DNA of 64,000 bases, from positions 5,625,501 to 5,689,500 of the forward strand of contig NZ_CP086136.1 in the NCBI RefSeq assembly GCF_017565645.3, written 5' to 3'. The translations under genes were made by a program, and so were the position numbers. Below, one piece after another: positions 63,734 through 64,000 of the stretch. The stretch's first letter is position 1, and each line of letters begins with the position of its first letter. The notes under the pieces were generated by a model. The model searched no databases, was not told where the DNA came from, and saw nothing but the letters and a program-made list of their open reading frames with translations. This DNA is from Bradyrhizobium barranii subsp. barranii. Lineage in GTDB: Bacteria > Pseudomonadota > Alphaproteobacteria > Rhizobiales > Xanthobacteraceae.

Positions 63734-64000
63734 TCACTTCGGAACGTTCCGCTCGAGATCCTCGAGCCATGCCGCCGCGCTTGAATCCGACGGCGCGCGC
63801 CAGTCGCCGCGCGGCGACAACGAGCCGCCGGCCGAAACCTTCGGCCCGTTCGGCATCGCCGAGCGCTTGAACTGGCTGAAGGCGAAGAAGCGGCGCAGGA
63901 ACACTTCCAGCCAGCGCCGGATCTCCGGCAGATCATAGGCCCTGCGCTTGTCGGTCGGGAACGCCGGCGGCCATTCGCCCTTGGCGACATCATTCCAGGC
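63734..64000 (-). CDS. nadE: NAD(+) synthase (glutamine-hydrolysing), C-terminal end only
   Basis: The last 88 codons of a gene that continues past the right window edge. The frame reads [20 protein letters not shown], then [35 protein letters not shown] and [10 protein letters not shown] before the stop at 63734. These are the conserved C-terminal residues of the long, glutamine-dependent NAD synthases of alphaproteobacteria, which make NAD from deamido-NAD. It is intact to the stop. The transposon inserted about 115 bases downstream and left it untouched. Confidence 0.85.
   Translation of the reverse strand, partial: AWNDVAKGEWPPAFPTDKRRAYDLPEIRRWLEVFLRRFFAFSQFKRSAMPNGPKVSAGGSLSPRGDWRAPSDSSAAAWLEDLERNVPK

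Overview
The window looks like part of a Bradyrhizobium (or close relative) chromosome. The evidence is its high-GC alphaproteobacterial coding style, a type III effector of the NopD/XopD class behind a good tts box, FixK/FNR-type TTGA-N6-TCAA palindromes, a phasin and poly-hydroxyalkanoate-like genes, and IS66, IS256 and IS1380 elements. Assignments come from reading the translations and recalling families. No search was run.

Layout. 1-1568: right part of an IS66 element that has cut off the 3' end of an IPT/TIG-repeat autotransporter (1569-4963), which also has a frameshift behind its signal peptide. 5388-7698: three phage-tail-collar (MdpB-like) paralogues and a GNAT acetyltransferase, followed convergently by a frameshifted epoxide-hydrolase-like gene. 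8805-15518: housekeeping run of D,D-carboxypeptidase, tmk, holB, metG with a histone-like N-terminal tail, tatD and an MBL-fold hydrolase. 15534-20148 (minus): TRAP transporter (dctP, fused dctQM) with an acyl-CoA synthetase. 20149-27848: accessory stretch with an IS256 remnant, a SAM-cyclase-ATPase-TPR regulator, a small lysine-rich protein and a flavin monooxygenase.

28776-41571 holds a coherent group of low-oxygen/acyl-CoA genes: a small charged protein, phasin, several alpha/beta hydrolases (one a secreted double-domain protein), a two-subunit CoA-transferase, a MaoC hydratase, FabI, acetate kinase, phosphotransacetylase and a DUF3141 protein with a PHA-synthase-like Cys box. Three perfect TTGA-N6-TCAA boxes sit in front of its four outward transcription units, so the block reads as a local FixK-type regulon (inference). 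41658-45996: GNAT, small secreted Cys/Tyr/Pro protein, ilvD and a VOC-fold protein.

46237-50632 is a compact azole-forming RiPP (TOMM) locus. It has a precursor with an 18-cysteine Gly/Cys core and a Sec-signal-like N-terminus, a fused E1-like/YcaO cyclodehydratase, and a SagB-type FMN dehydrogenase. 50666-56912 (minus): oligopeptide-type ABC transporter, one ATPase broken by a single-base indel, with a TIM-barrel isomerase-like gene. 57269-63619: composite transposon made of two nearly identical IS1380-type copies around nopD. The outer ends are flanked by a 4-bp ACTC duplication, and joining the flanks restores a perfect hairpin, so the unit seems to have moved as one piece into a hairpin loop downstream of nadE. 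The 3' end of nadE closes the window.
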